A stretch of 7,708 nucleotides of DNA from an uncultured Lachnospiraceae bacterium (GCA_902796375.1 CADBOW010000146.1:1-7708), one strand, 5' to 3'. Numbered from the stretch's first letter, positions 1 through 7,249 are shown. Numbers and translations: made by a program. Notes: generated by a model from the sequence alone, not told the origin.

Positions 1-726
1 ATGAGTGAAGGCGGCCTCTCCACCATGAATTTCAGCTTTGCAGCCGACGATGATCCGGAGAAGGTTCAGATGAATTACCGCCGTTTTGCGGACAGTGTAG
101 GAGTAAATGCAGCAAGGATCTCCGGACTGGATCAGATCCACAGCGCTGAAGTGATCGTTGTGGGGAAAGAGGATGCAGGTCCTATGCTGGGGGAGGAAAG
201 CAGGAAGCATAAGGCAGACGGTCAGATCACGGATCTGCCGGGCGTAGCACTGATGGTATATGGGGCGGATTGCGTCCCCATGCTCTTCGCGGATCCGGTG
301 CGGCATGTGGTGGGAACCGCCCATGGCGGATGGAGAGGAACGGTTCAGGGAATTGCGGGCATTACCGTTCGAAGGATGTCCGAGATCTACGGGACCGATC
401 CCGGGGATGTCCGGGTCATGATCGGGCCTTCCGCAGGACCGGAGGACTATGAGGTGGATCACAGCGTTCGGATGGAAGTGGAAAACTGCCTGGCGGAGCA
501 TGGGATCCGGGATGCGGAAATCCTGAGGCCTTCGGGAAGAGAAGGCCATTGGCTGCTGGATCTCTGGGAACTGAACCGCCGTATCCTGCTGCAGGCAGGC
601 GTGAAGGAAGAGCATGTGGCAGTTGCCGGTCTTTCCACCCTGAAGTACCCGGAATTTTTCTTCTCCCACCGTCGCAGTGAAGGCCGGGCGGGGAGATCTG
701 CGGGCATCATAGCCTTAGAAGAATAA
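1..726 (+). CDS. pgeF: PgeF/YfiH laccase-domain protein, 5' end missing
   Basis: Family members are cytoplasmic zinc-dependent enzymes, described as purine nucleoside phosphorylases/adenosine deaminases and, for E. coli YfiH, as a peptidoglycan editing factor. The three family metal ligands are visible: His47 in QIHSAEV, Cys91 in GADCVP and His108 in AHGGWRG. The C-terminal FFSHRR...GR motif is at residues 220-232. The ATG at position 1 is probably internal: residues 1-12 align with the family stretch that follows the N-terminal TR-x-GG motif, and the 241 visible residues are about 30 short of the usual 260-280. No ribosome binding site can be seen because the window starts here. The Cys often found shortly before FFS is absent (LSTLKYPEFFFS). 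The gene ends at TAA before a terminator, so it closes its own transcript. Family assignment is firm; the exact substrate is not shown by sequence. Confidence 0.9.
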   Translation: MSEGGLSTMNFSFAADDDPEKVQMNYRRFADSVGVNAARISGLDQIHSAEVIVVGKEDAGPMLGEESRKHKADGQITDLPGVALMVYGADCVPMLFADPVRHVVGTAHGGWRGTVQGIAGITVRRMSEIYGTDPGDVRVMIGPSAGPEDYEVDHSVRMEVENCLAEHGIRDAEILRPSGREGHWLLDLWELNRRILLQAGVKEEHVAVAGLSTLKYPEFFFSHRRSEGRAGRSAGIIALEE

Positions 727-740
727 CTGCAGGAATGTGT

Positions 741-782
741 CGGAATGAATGAGGTTTCCTCTATTCATTCCGGCTTTCTTTT
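741..782 (+). terminator. Intrinsic terminator after pgeF
   Basis: A 10-bp stem (741-750 with 763-772) continues, past a single bulged T at 762, into four more pairs (751-754 with 758-761) closing a TTT loop. It is followed by a T-rich run, CTTTCTTTT at 774-782. The hairpin begins 14 bases after the pgeF stop codon. This is the classic Rho-independent layout and separates pgeF from the next operon. Confidence 0.85.
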
Positions 783-790
783 GGTAAAAT
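762..790 (+). promoter_or_regulatory. Weak candidate promoter for the GTPase operon
   Basis: The terminator implies that the next gene needs its own promoter within 773-825. The best -10-like hexamer is TAAAAT at 785-790 (five of six to TATAAT). A poor -35 match, TATTCA at 762-767, lies 17 bases upstream and overlaps the terminator stem. A second -10-like hexamer, TGTAAT at 796-801, has no good -35 partner. The region is distinctly more AT-rich than its surroundings, which supports a promoter somewhere here, but the exact site is uncertain. Confidence 0.35.
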
Positions 791-801
791 GTATATGTAA
801 T

Positions 802-815
802 TCATTTTGAAATGA
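802..815. promoter_or_regulatory. Short palindrome, possible operator
   Basis: A perfect 6-bp inverted repeat, TCATTT-TG-AAATGA, sits just downstream of the candidate promoter and partly overlaps the ribosome binding site (GAGG at 814-817) of the GTPase gene. The position suits a repressor site or a small translation-blocking hairpin. The palindrome is short and AT-rich, so chance is a real alternative. I cannot match it to a known Zur, Fur or MntR box. Confidence 0.3.
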
Positions 816-825
816 GGCACGGAAT

Positions 826-1809
826 ATGACGAGGATCGATCTGGTGACCGGGTTTCTGGGAGCCGGAAAAACTACATTTATTCTGGACTATGCGAAGGAG
901 CTGATCCGAAGAGGAGAGAAGATCGGCATCATTGAAAATGACTTCGGGGCGATCAATGTGGATCTCATGCTGCTGCACCGGGAGCTGGGAGACAGATGTC
1001 GTCTGGAAATGGTGATCGGCGGCGATCCGGACTGTCATCGCAGACGACTGAAGACGAAGCTCATCGCCATGGGGATCGACCGGTACGACCGGGTGATCGT
1101 GGAACCCTCAGGGATATTTGATGTGGATGAATTCCTGGATATTCTCTACGAGGAGCCTCTGGACCGGATGCTGACACTGGGAAATGTCCTGGCGGTCGTG
1201 GATGCGGCAGCGGAGGAAACCGGGCCTGAACGGTCTTCCGATGCAAGGTATCTGCTGGCGGAGGAACTGACGCATGCCGGCTGCATCATTTTCAGTAAAG
1301 CGGAGCAGATGAATGAGGAAGCCGTCGGACAGGTGACGGAGGAACTGAACCGGTGTCTGCAGGAGGTTGGCTGCCGCAGGGTTCTGACGGAGCAGGATAT
1401 CCTCCGGAAACCGGAGAGTGGATTCTCACCGGACGAATGGGACCGGATCTTTAACGCGGGAAGCCGGGAATACGGCTATGTGAAGCGAACGGTTCTGACG
1501 AACGGAGCCTTCCGATCCATATTTTTCTTCCATGTGGAGCTTCCGGAGACGGAGACCCGTGAACTGATCCGGCAGATCTTTCAGGACCCTCTCTGCGGAA
1601 GGATGACCAGGCTGAAGGGCTTTGTAGCCTCTTCGGAAGGAGACTGGCTGGAGATCAATGCCACGGAAGAAGAGATCAGCCTCAGCCGTTGTTCCGTGGG
1701 ACAGCCGGTGGTGATCGCCATCGGAGAGGGGCTTGACCAGGAGCGGATCGGAAGCTACTGGAAATCATATGAGAATGAATACCGTTCTCCTTCGGAGAAT
1801 CGGGAATAA
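826..1809 (+). CDS. G3E family (COG0523/CobW-like) GTPase with altered CxCC motif
   Basis: G3E P-loop GTPases deliver or insert metals (Zn, Co, Ni) into client proteins in the cytoplasm. The 327-residue protein starts with Walker A GFLGAGKTT (residues 9-17), followed by the ENDFG segment (38-42), EPSG (93-96) and VVD (124-126). A CobW_C-like end includes LKGFV (263-267), a tryptophan-containing strand, and VVIAIGEGLD (295-304). Two hallmarks differ. Where the family carries GCxCC, this protein has GGDPDC (65-70) with only one cysteine. At the guanine-recognition position, NKxD is replaced by SKAEQ (157-161). The start is ATG at 826, with GAGG at 814-817 eight bases upstream. Only 20 bases separate its stop from the MntP gene, suggesting one transcript and a role in metal homeostasis. 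Client and metal are unknown. Confidence 0.88.
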   Translation: MTRIDLVTGFLGAGKTTFILDYAKELIRRGEKIGIIENDFGAINVDLMLLHRELGDRCRLEMVIGGDPDCHRRRLKTKLIAMGIDRYDRVIVEPSGIFDVDEFLDILYEEPLDRMLTLGNVLAVVDAAAEETGPERSSDARYLLAEELTHAGCIIFSKAEQMNEEAVGQVTEELNRCLQEVGCRRVLTEQDILRKPESGFSPDEWDRIFNAGSREYGYVKRTVLTNGAFRSIFFFHVELPETETRELIRQIFQDPLCGRMTRLKGFVASSEGDWLEINATEEEISLSRCSVGQPVVIAIGEGLDQERIGSYWKSYENEYRSPSENRE

Positions 1810-1815
1810 AAGGTT

Positions 1816-1823
1816 AAGGGGGA
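1816..1823 (+). promoter_or_regulatory. Ribosome binding site that fixes the TTG start of mntP
   Basis: AAGGGGGA lies six bases before the TTG at 1830. The next in-frame ATG is at 1860; starting there would remove ten residues of the first membrane helix and leave too little before the conserved MDAF motif. The TTG is therefore preferred. Confidence 0.75.
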
Positions 1824-1829
1824 CCGGAA

Positions 1830-2411
1830 TTGGATACTGTTGTTTTTATATTGAATGCCATGCTGCTGGGGGTCGGGCTTGCGATGGATGCTTTCTCGGT
1901 TTCTGTCGTAAACGGATTCCATGAACCGGAGATGGAAAAGTCGAAGAGACGCCGGATCGCAGTGGTATTCGGCGCATTTCAGACACTCATGCCGCTTCTG
2001 GGATGGGCGGCGGTACATTTCCTGCTGACCATGTTTCGGAAGATCGAACCGTTCATTCCGTGGGCGGCGTTTCTGATTCTTCTGTTCCTGGGAGGAAAGA
2101 TGATCCTGGAGGCAGTCCGAAAGGGAGGAAATGAGGATGCAAAGGAGACTCTGACCATGCGGATCCTTCTGCTTCAGGGGGTTGCGACCTCCATTGATGC
2201 ATTGTCTGTGGGATTCACCATTGCGGATTACGGAGTCTGGATGGCTTTGATCGCATCGGCCATCATAGGGGTTGTGACATATGTGCTCTGCCGTCTGGGG
2301 ATTCGTCTGGGGATCCGGATCGGCACAAAGATCAATCAGAAGGCGTCGATCCTGGGAGGGATCATTCTGATCGGGATCGGGGCGGAAATTCTGATCAAGA
2401 GTTTTTTCTGA
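1830..2411 (+). CDS. mntP: MntP-type manganese efflux pump
   Basis: Members of this family (DUF204, formerly YebN) are small inner-membrane proteins that export Mn2+. The protein has 193 residues, near the usual 185-195, and about six hydrophobic segments. It shows the internal duplication typical of the family: AMDAFSVS (residues 18-25, Asp20) in the first half and SIDALSVG (121-128, Asp123) in the second. FGAFQTLMPLLGW (47-59) and the closing GGIILIGIGAEIL (176-188) are also typical. The middle loop (about 95-110) is charged, as expected for the cytoplasmic connection between the halves. The start is TTG. The gene lies 20 bases after the G3E GTPase gene and 24 before the CoA-transferase gene. 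The yybP-ykoY manganese riboswitch often placed before mntP has no room here, so control must come from the operon promoter or from Mn sensing elsewhere. Confidence 0.93.
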   Translation: MDTVVFILNAMLLGVGLAMDAFSVSVVNGFHEPEMEKSKRRRIAVVFGAFQTLMPLLGWAAVHFLLTMFRKIEPFIPWAAFLILLFLGGKMILEAVRKGGNEDAKETLTMRILLLQGVATSIDALSVGFTIADYGVWMALIASAIIGVVTYVLCRLGIRLGIRIGTKINQKASILGGIILIGIGAEILIKSFF

Positions 2412-2435
2412 CAAGGTGATTTCAGGGGGTGGATT

Positions 2436-3782
2436 ATGCTGTGGGATTATATGGGAGAATATGAACAGAAGCTCTGCACACCGGAGGAGGCAGTTCAGGT
2501 GGTGAAGAGCGGAGACTGGATCGATTATACCAGCACGCTTGGGAAACCGGTCCTGTTGGACCGGGCGCTCAGTAAGCGGCGGGATGAACTGACGGACGTG
2601 AAGATTCGGGGGAATCTGATCGACGGGCCCATTGAGGTGGCGGAGTGTGACGAATCCCAGGAGCATTTCATCTATCACAGCTGGCATTGTTCCTCCTACG
2701 AGAGAAAACTGTGTGACAGAGGTCTCTGTTACTACATTCCCATGGTATTCCACAATAACGCGGCTTATTATGAATTCTTCATCAAGGTAAATGTGGTGAT
2801 GGTCAGTGTCAGTCCCATGGATAAACACGGCTATTTCAATTTTTCCGTAAATACGGGGGTGGCAGGGCCAATCTGCCGTAAGGCCGATATCGTGATCGTG
2901 GAGGTGAACCGACATCTGCCCAGGATCCATGGGGGAAATGATGAATGCATCCATATTTCCGAGGTGGATTATATCGTGGAAGGGCATCATGAACCCTTCA
3001 CGGATCTGCTTCCCATAAAGACCCGGGAGACGGACCGTCAGATCGCGGAGCATATCATTCCCTATATCGTGGACGGGGCGACATTGCAGCTGGGAATCGG
3101 AAGTATTCCGAATGCGGTGGGGGAGATCATAGCCGCAACGGATATTCAGGATCTGGGAATGCATACAGAGCTGTGCACGGATGCATTTCTTTCGCTTCAT
3201 CGTGCGGGAAAGCTGACCAATCGGCGAAAGAGCATCGACCGGGGAAAGGGAGTCTTCGGGTGTGCCGTGGGCTCCTCCGAGCTCTATGAATGGCTGGACG
3301 ATAATCCGGGAGTGGCGGCATATCCGCTGGAGTATGTGAACCGGCCCTTTACCATTGCACAGCTGGATAATATGGTATCGATCAACGGATGTGTGGCTGT
3401 GGATCTTTATGGCCAGGTGGCTGCGGAAAGTGCAGGCGCCCGCCAGATCAGCGGGACCGGGGGACAGCTGGATTTTCTGGCCGGGGCTTCGGCATCCCGG
3501 GGCGGAAAGGCATTTATCTGTATGAAATCCACCTATCATGACAAGGTGGACGGAAGCGTTCATTCCAGAATCACACCGCAGTTTGACGGGGACATCATTA
3601 CATCGCCCCGAAGTGAGGTCTATTTTATCGCTACTGAATACGGGGTGGCGAATCTGGAGGGCATGTCCACCTGGGAACGGGCAGAGCTGCTGATCGGGAT
3701 CGCACATCCGGATTTCCGGGATGCGCTGATCCGGGAGGCGGAGGAGCGGAAAATCTGGAGAAGATCGAACCGAAGAGGATAG
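2436..3782 (+). CDS. Butyryl-CoA:acetate CoA-transferase family protein
   Basis: The family moves CoA between short-chain acids through a glutamyl-CoA thioester; in gut Clostridia the best-known member makes butyrate from butyryl-CoA and acetate. The 448 residues match it end to end. Visible landmarks are SGDWIDY (25-31), SPMDKHGYFNFS (126-137), the IHISEVDYIVEG block (172-183), LGIGSIPNAVG (219-229), GMHTEL with predicted catalytic Glu245, the GTGGQLDF loop (340-347), TEYGVANLEG (400-409) and the terminal IAHPDFRDALI...IWRRSNR. The ATG at 2436 has AGGGGG at 2424-2429, six bases away; the in-frame ATG at 2451 is a weaker alternative. Residues 77-86 read HFIYHSWHCS, where well-studied butyryl-CoA enzymes, as I recall, have HFxWNSWHMS, so the acyl substrate may differ. 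The stop codon lies inside the tandem repeat that follows. Family is firm, substrate is not. Confidence 0.9.
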   Translation: MLWDYMGEYEQKLCTPEEAVQVVKSGDWIDYTSTLGKPVLLDRALSKRRDELTDVKIRGNLIDGPIEVAECDESQEHFIYHSWHCSSYERKLCDRGLCYYIPMVFHNNAAYYEFFIKVNVVMVSVSPMDKHGYFNFSVNTGVAGPICRKADIVIVEVNRHLPRIHGGNDECIHISEVDYIVEGHHEPFTDLLPIKTRETDRQIAEHIIPYIVDGATLQLGIGSIPNAVGEIIAATDIQDLGMHTELCTDAFLSLHRAGKLTNRRKSIDRGKGVFGCAVGSSELYEWLDDNPGVAAYPLEYVNRPFTIAQLDNMVSINGCVAVDLYGQVAAESAGARQISGTGGQLDFLAGASASRGGKAFICMKSTYHDKVDGSVHSRITPQFDGDIITSPRSEVYFIATEYGVANLEGMSTWERAELLIGIAHPDFRDALIREAEERKIWRRSNRRG

Positions 3783-3910
3783 GAAGCTCCCGAGGGGCGG
3801 ATCGAAGAGGACGGAAGCTCCGGGGAATCGAACTGCAGGGGATAGGAAGTTTCGGGGGAATCTAACCGCAGAGGGTAGGAAGCTCCCGGGGGAAATCGGA
3901 GCTACAGAGG
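3779..3910. repeat. Purine-rich degenerate tandem repeat, period about 32 bases
   Basis: Four copies fill most of the spacer: 3779-3810, 3811-3841, 3842-3875 and 3876-3910. Each runs roughly as TAGGAAGCTCC, then a G run, then ATCGAAC, then GCAGAGGG. The GGAAGCTCC cores start 31, 32 and 33 bases apart. A half copy (ATCGAACCGAAGAGG, 3764-3778) is already present in the last codons of the CoA-transferase gene, and the TAG stop of that gene is part of the first copy. Spacings that are not multiples of three argue against a coding role. The last copy can form a 6-bp hairpin (AGCTCC 3881-3886 with GGAGCT 3898-3903), but there is no T run, so it is not a standard terminator. The ribosome binding site for the next gene lies immediately after the array. 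Confidence 0.8.
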
Positions 3911-3923
3911 AACGGAGGAAGGT

Positions 3924-6900
3924 ATGACACTTAGAGAACAGCTGGAGAATCCGGAGATCTTTCAGGTGAATCGGATCCGGGCTCACTCGGATCATGAGGC
4001 GGGACTGAGACAGTGTCTGGACGGCATGTGGCAGTTCTGTTACAGTCAGAGGATGGAAGACCGTCCCGCGGGCTTTCAGAAGGAGGAGTATGACTTGTCC
4101 GCATTCGGGCAGATCCGGGTGCCGGGACATATGGAGCTGCAGGGCTTCGGCACGCCGCAGTATATTAATACCTTATATCCCTGGGACGGGGTTGAGCTTC
4201 TACGGCCGCCGGTGATCCCCGGGGACAGCACACCGGTGGGTTCCTATGTCAGGTTTTTTGATCTGGAGCATGAAGTGCCGGAGGGAGGGGAGGTCTTTCT
4301 CTCCTTCGGAGGCGTGGAAACGGCATTCTCCGTCTGGCTGAACGGAACCTATGTGGGGTACGGCGAAGACTCCTTTACGCCGTCGGAATTCTGTGTTACG
4401 GAGCTGGTGCGGGACAGAGAAAATCGATTGGCAGTGGAGGTTTATAAGAGAAGCAGTGCTTCCTGGATCGAGGATCAGGATTTCTGGCGCTTCTCCGGAA
4501 TCTTTCGTTCCGTGGAGCTGATAACGGTGCCGGCAAAGCATCTTTTTGACCTGAAGGTACAGGCCGGGTATGTGTATGATGCGGACACTCAGTCCCTTGA
4601 GGCAGCCGGTGCTGCAGAGGGCGGGAAGGTCGGAGACGGTATTCTTTCGGTGGAAATGAAGCTGCTGTCGGATCAGACGCCGGATCCGGAAGACATACAT
4701 ATTTCTATCCTCCGACCGGATGGAAATGAGGCGGTGGAGGAGTTCCTTCGGAGTGCTCCGGAGGAGATCGAGCCGCTGATACTTACCGCGGCGGATCAGG
4801 GGACTTCGGAGGAACAGGTGACCGCATCCCCCAGAAGCAGGAAGCTGTTCCTGCTCAGATTTTCCGCAGTGGTTCCCTCTGTTGACCCCTGGAGTGCGGA
4901 AGAACCTGTCCTGTATCAGCTGAAGATCGGGATCGGAGAGCAGGAATCGATCCTTCAGAATGTGGGATTTCGAACCTTTGAAATGAAGGGCGGGATCATG
5001 TGTCTTAACGGGAAGCGGATCATTTTCCGCGGTGTGAACCGGCACGAGTTCAGTCCCGAGGGGGGACGCTGCATATCCATGGAGGATATGGAGAAGGATG
5101 TTCGGATCATTAAGGATAATAACATGAATTCCGTTCGGACCTGTCATTATCCCAACAGGACGGAATGGTATCATCTGTGTGATCGTGCAGGACTCTATCT
5201 GATCGATGAAACGAACCTGGAGTCCCATGGATCCTGGCAGAAGCTGGGGCGGGTGGAGCCTTCCTGGAATGTGCCGGGAGACCTTCCGGAATGGAGGGAG
5301 GCGGTACTGGACCGGGCGCGTTCCATGTATGAGCGGGATAAGAATCATCCGTCGGTTCTGATCTGGTCCTGCGGAAATGAATCCTATGCCGGTGAGGATA
5401 TTGCCGCCATGTCGGATTATTTTCATTCGGTGGATCCCGGACGGCTGGTACATTACGAGGGTGTATTCCATAATCCGAAATATCGTTATATCTCGGATAT
5501 GGAAAGCCGGATGTATGCCAAACCGGCAGAGGTGGAGGCTTATCTGGAGGATGAGCTGACCAGGCAGGCAGAGGATCCCTCTTATATCATGAAGCCCTAT
5601 ATCAGCTGTGAATACATGCACGCCATGGGGAATTCCCTGGGCGGGATGAAGCTGTACACGGATCTGGAGGATCGATATCCGGGATATCAGGGAGGCTTTA
5701 TCTGGGATTATATCGATCAGGTGCTTTCAAAGGACGGAGAGCTTCTGGGAGGCGGAGACTTCGATGACCGGCCTACGGATTATGGATTCTGTACCAACGG
5801 GATCGTGTACGGTGACCGTTCGATCTCCCCGAAAATGCAGGAGGTCCGGGCTCTATACAGTCCGATTCGGATCGACGTGACACCGGAGGAGGTGACGGTG
5901 GAAAACCGAAATCTCTTTATCGACCTTTCAGGATACCGGTTTACTGCCCGGACCATGCTGGATGGGGTGATCCGGGAGGAAACAGGGCTGGAGATCGCAG
6001 CAAAGGCCGGGGAAAGTGTTACGGTTCCTCATGGCCTGAAGCTTCCGGAGGGACCTGGAGAAGCTGTGATCGAGGTGATGGCATATGACAGGAGCCGGGA
6101 GCAGGAGAATACAGATTACGGAGCGGATTCCCGGGTGGCCTTCGGTCAATGCGTGGAGAGCCATGGTGTACGCAGCGGTGCTGCAGGACATGAGGCGGGA
6201 ATCCATTCGCAGCAGGAGGGCTTCGGAAAGAACGGACGCATTGTGACCGGCGACGGATATATCGGAGTGATCGGAGAGGATTTCCGGATCCAGTTCTCCA
6301 TGGCGGAGGGGGGGATCAGTTCAATCCGATTTAAGGGTCGGGAGTACATCGATCGGATCCCGAGACTCAGCTTCTGGAGAGCAATGACGGATAATGATTG
6401 CGGAGCAGGATATCCGGCAAAAATGGGGATCTGGTATCCGACAGGACATTTTACAGCGAAGGATTATTCCAGGTTCCGGGTAGAGCCCATGGAGGGCGGA
6501 CTCAGGATGATCACAGCCTTTCAGGGCGGACTGTCCGGGGCTGTTACGGCACAGGTGGCTTATTCTGTATACCCGGACGGACAGATCCTGGTGGAAGCGG
6601 ACTATCCGGGTGTAGATGGATATCCCCAGCTGCCGGTCTTTGCCATGGACTTCTGTACGAAGCCGGAGGTGAACCGGGTAACCTTCCTGGGAATGGGACC
6701 GGACGAGAATTATGTGGATCGGGCCGAAGGAGCAAGACTGGGGATGTATTCCTACAGGGCGGAGGAGAACCTTTCCCGGTATCTTCGTCCCCAGGAGTGC
6801 GGAAACCGAACCGGTGTAAGAAGCTTCTGTGTGATGGATGACCGGGGCGTGGGACTTCGTTTCACGGCAGAAGATGCCCCCTTTGAAATGAGTGTCCTTC

Positions 6901-7115
6901 CATACAGCGCCTATGAGCTGGAGGAGGCCAACCGGATTTGGGAGCTTCCGCCTGTCCGGCATACCTGGATCCGGATCGCGTCTGCAGAGATGGGAGTGGG
7001 CGGGGATGATTCCTGGGGTGCTCCCGTGCATGAGGAATATCTGATCGATCCGGCGAGGCCGCAGCATCTGGCATTCCGGATCTCTGGGATCGATCCGGAG
7101 AATGAGCAGAAATAA
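3924..7115 (+). CDS. lacZ: GH2 beta-galactosidase, LacZ type
   Basis: This enzyme hydrolyses terminal beta-D-galactosides such as lactose. At 1063 residues it has the full five-domain LacZ layout: sugar-binding jelly roll (about 34-205, with DQDFWRFSGIFRSV at 184-197), Ig-like domain (206-350), TIM barrel (352-650), second Ig-like domain (655-745) and small-chain beta-sandwich (about 775-1055). The predicted acid/base is Glu486 in WSCGNES and the nucleophile Glu563 in SCEYMHAMGNS, spaced like E. coli Glu461 and Glu537. Other LacZ signatures are FRGVNRHE (368-375), FWRAMTDND (817-825), GMGPDENYVDR (923-933) and MGVGGDDSW (1023-1031). No signal peptide is visible, so it should be cytoplasmic and need an importer, but none is nearby. 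The start is ATG with GGAGG at 3914-3918, five bases away. Stretches near 220-300 and 725-775 are acidic, less conserved linker-like insertions. No dedicated promoter or regulator was seen in the repeat-filled spacer upstream. A related natural beta-galactoside may be the true substrate. Confidence 0.95.
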   Translation: MTLREQLENPEIFQVNRIRAHSDHEAGLRQCLDGMWQFCYSQRMEDRPAGFQKEEYDLSAFGQIRVPGHMELQGFGTPQYINTLYPWDGVELLRPPVIPGDSTPVGSYVRFFDLEHEVPEGGEVFLSFGGVETAFSVWLNGTYVGYGEDSFTPSEFCVTELVRDRENRLAVEVYKRSSASWIEDQDFWRFSGIFRSVELITVPAKHLFDLKVQAGYVYDADTQSLEAAGAAEGGKVGDGILSVEMKLLSDQTPDPEDIHISILRPDGNEAVEEFLRSAPEEIEPLILTAADQGTSEEQVTASPRSRKLFLLRFSAVVPSVDPWSAEEPVLYQLKIGIGEQESILQNVGFRTFEMKGGIMCLNGKRIIFRGVNRHEFSPEGGRCISMEDMEKDVRIIKDNNMNSVRTCHYPNRTEWYHLCDRAGLYLIDETNLESHGSWQKLGRVEPSWNVPGDLPEWREAVLDRARSMYERDKNHPSVLIWSCGNESYAGEDIAAMSDYFHSVDPGRLVHYEGVFHNPKYRYISDMESRMYAKPAEVEAYLEDELTRQAEDPSYIMKPYISCEYMHAMGNSLGGMKLYTDLEDRYPGYQGGFIWDYIDQVLSKDGELLGGGDFDDRPTDYGFCTNGIVYGDRSISPKMQEVRALYSPIRIDVTPEEVTVENRNLFIDLSGYRFTARTMLDGVIREETGLEIAAKAGESVTVPHGLKLPEGPGEAVIEVMAYDRSREQENTDYGADSRVAFGQCVESHGVRSGAAGHEAGIHSQQEGFGKNGRIVTGDGYIGVIGEDFRIQFSMAEGGISSIRFKGREYIDRIPRLSFWRAMTDNDCGAGYPAKMGIWYPTGHFTAKDYSRFRVEPMEGGLRMITAFQGGLSGAVTAQVAYSVYPDGQILVEADYPGVDGYPQLPVFAMDFCTKPEVNRVTFLGMGPDENYVDRAEGARLGMYSYRAEENLSRYLRPQECGNRTGVRSFCVMDDRGVGLRFTAEDAPFEMSVLPYSAYELEEANRIWELPPVRHTWIRIASAEMGVGGDDSWGAPVHEEYLIDPARPQHLAFRISGIDPENEQK

Positions 7116-7181
7116 GGGCGGAAGCGAGTACGAAAACAAGGGTGGAATTTATCGGAGGAAGCCGGAAATGTAAGAACAGAA

Positions 7182-7249
7182 AATCGGACGGAGGAAACCG
7201 GACGAGAGAATCGGATGGTGGAAAACGGATGAGAATATCGGATGAGAGA
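7182..7249. repeat. Short purine-rich tandem repeat, alternating 13/14-base units
   Basis: Five units follow one another: 7182-7195, 7196-7208, 7209-7222, 7223-7235 and 7236-7249. Each resembles AATCGGATGAGAGA, giving a higher-order period of 27 bases. A related piece (ATCGGAGGAAGCCGGAAA) lies upstream near 7151-7168. The 166-base spacer between lacZ and the zinc-ribbon gene holds nothing else I recognise: there is no hairpin with a T run and no convincing promoter. The composition resembles the repeat before lacZ, though the units are shorter. Confidence 0.65.

Noticed and set aside
741..825. A manganese riboswitch (yybP-ykoY) or other metal riboswitch in the leader of the GTPase-mntP operon.
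   Set aside because: The hairpin at 741-772 is a standard terminator belonging to pgeF, and the remaining leader is too short and lacks the family's conserved loops.
3881..3903. A hairpin before lacZ as a terminator.
   Set aside because: The stem has only six pairs, with an eleven-base loop and no following T run.
3764..3910. A CRISPR array.
   Set aside because: Repeats are contiguous and degenerate, with no unique spacers, and no cas genes are present.
3730..3927. A possible small protein in the open frame through the but-lacZ spacer, ending in a TGA overlapping the lacZ ATG.
   Set aside because: No ATG, GTG or TTG start lies in the open stretch, and the repeat spacings (31, 32, 33) do not preserve a reading frame.
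1755..4130. A 791-codon open frame on the minus strand across mntP, the CoA-transferase gene and the repeat.
   Set aside because: It is in exact codon register with the sense genes, so its stops would need sense TTA, CTA or TCA codons, which this genome rarely uses. The translation has no recognisable domain, while the sense strand carries clear conserved families.
4200..5621. A 473-codon minus-strand open frame inside lacZ.
   Set aside because: Same codon-register effect as above. The sense strand has the intact LacZ catalytic barrel, and the antisense product is Pro/His/Arg-rich without domains.
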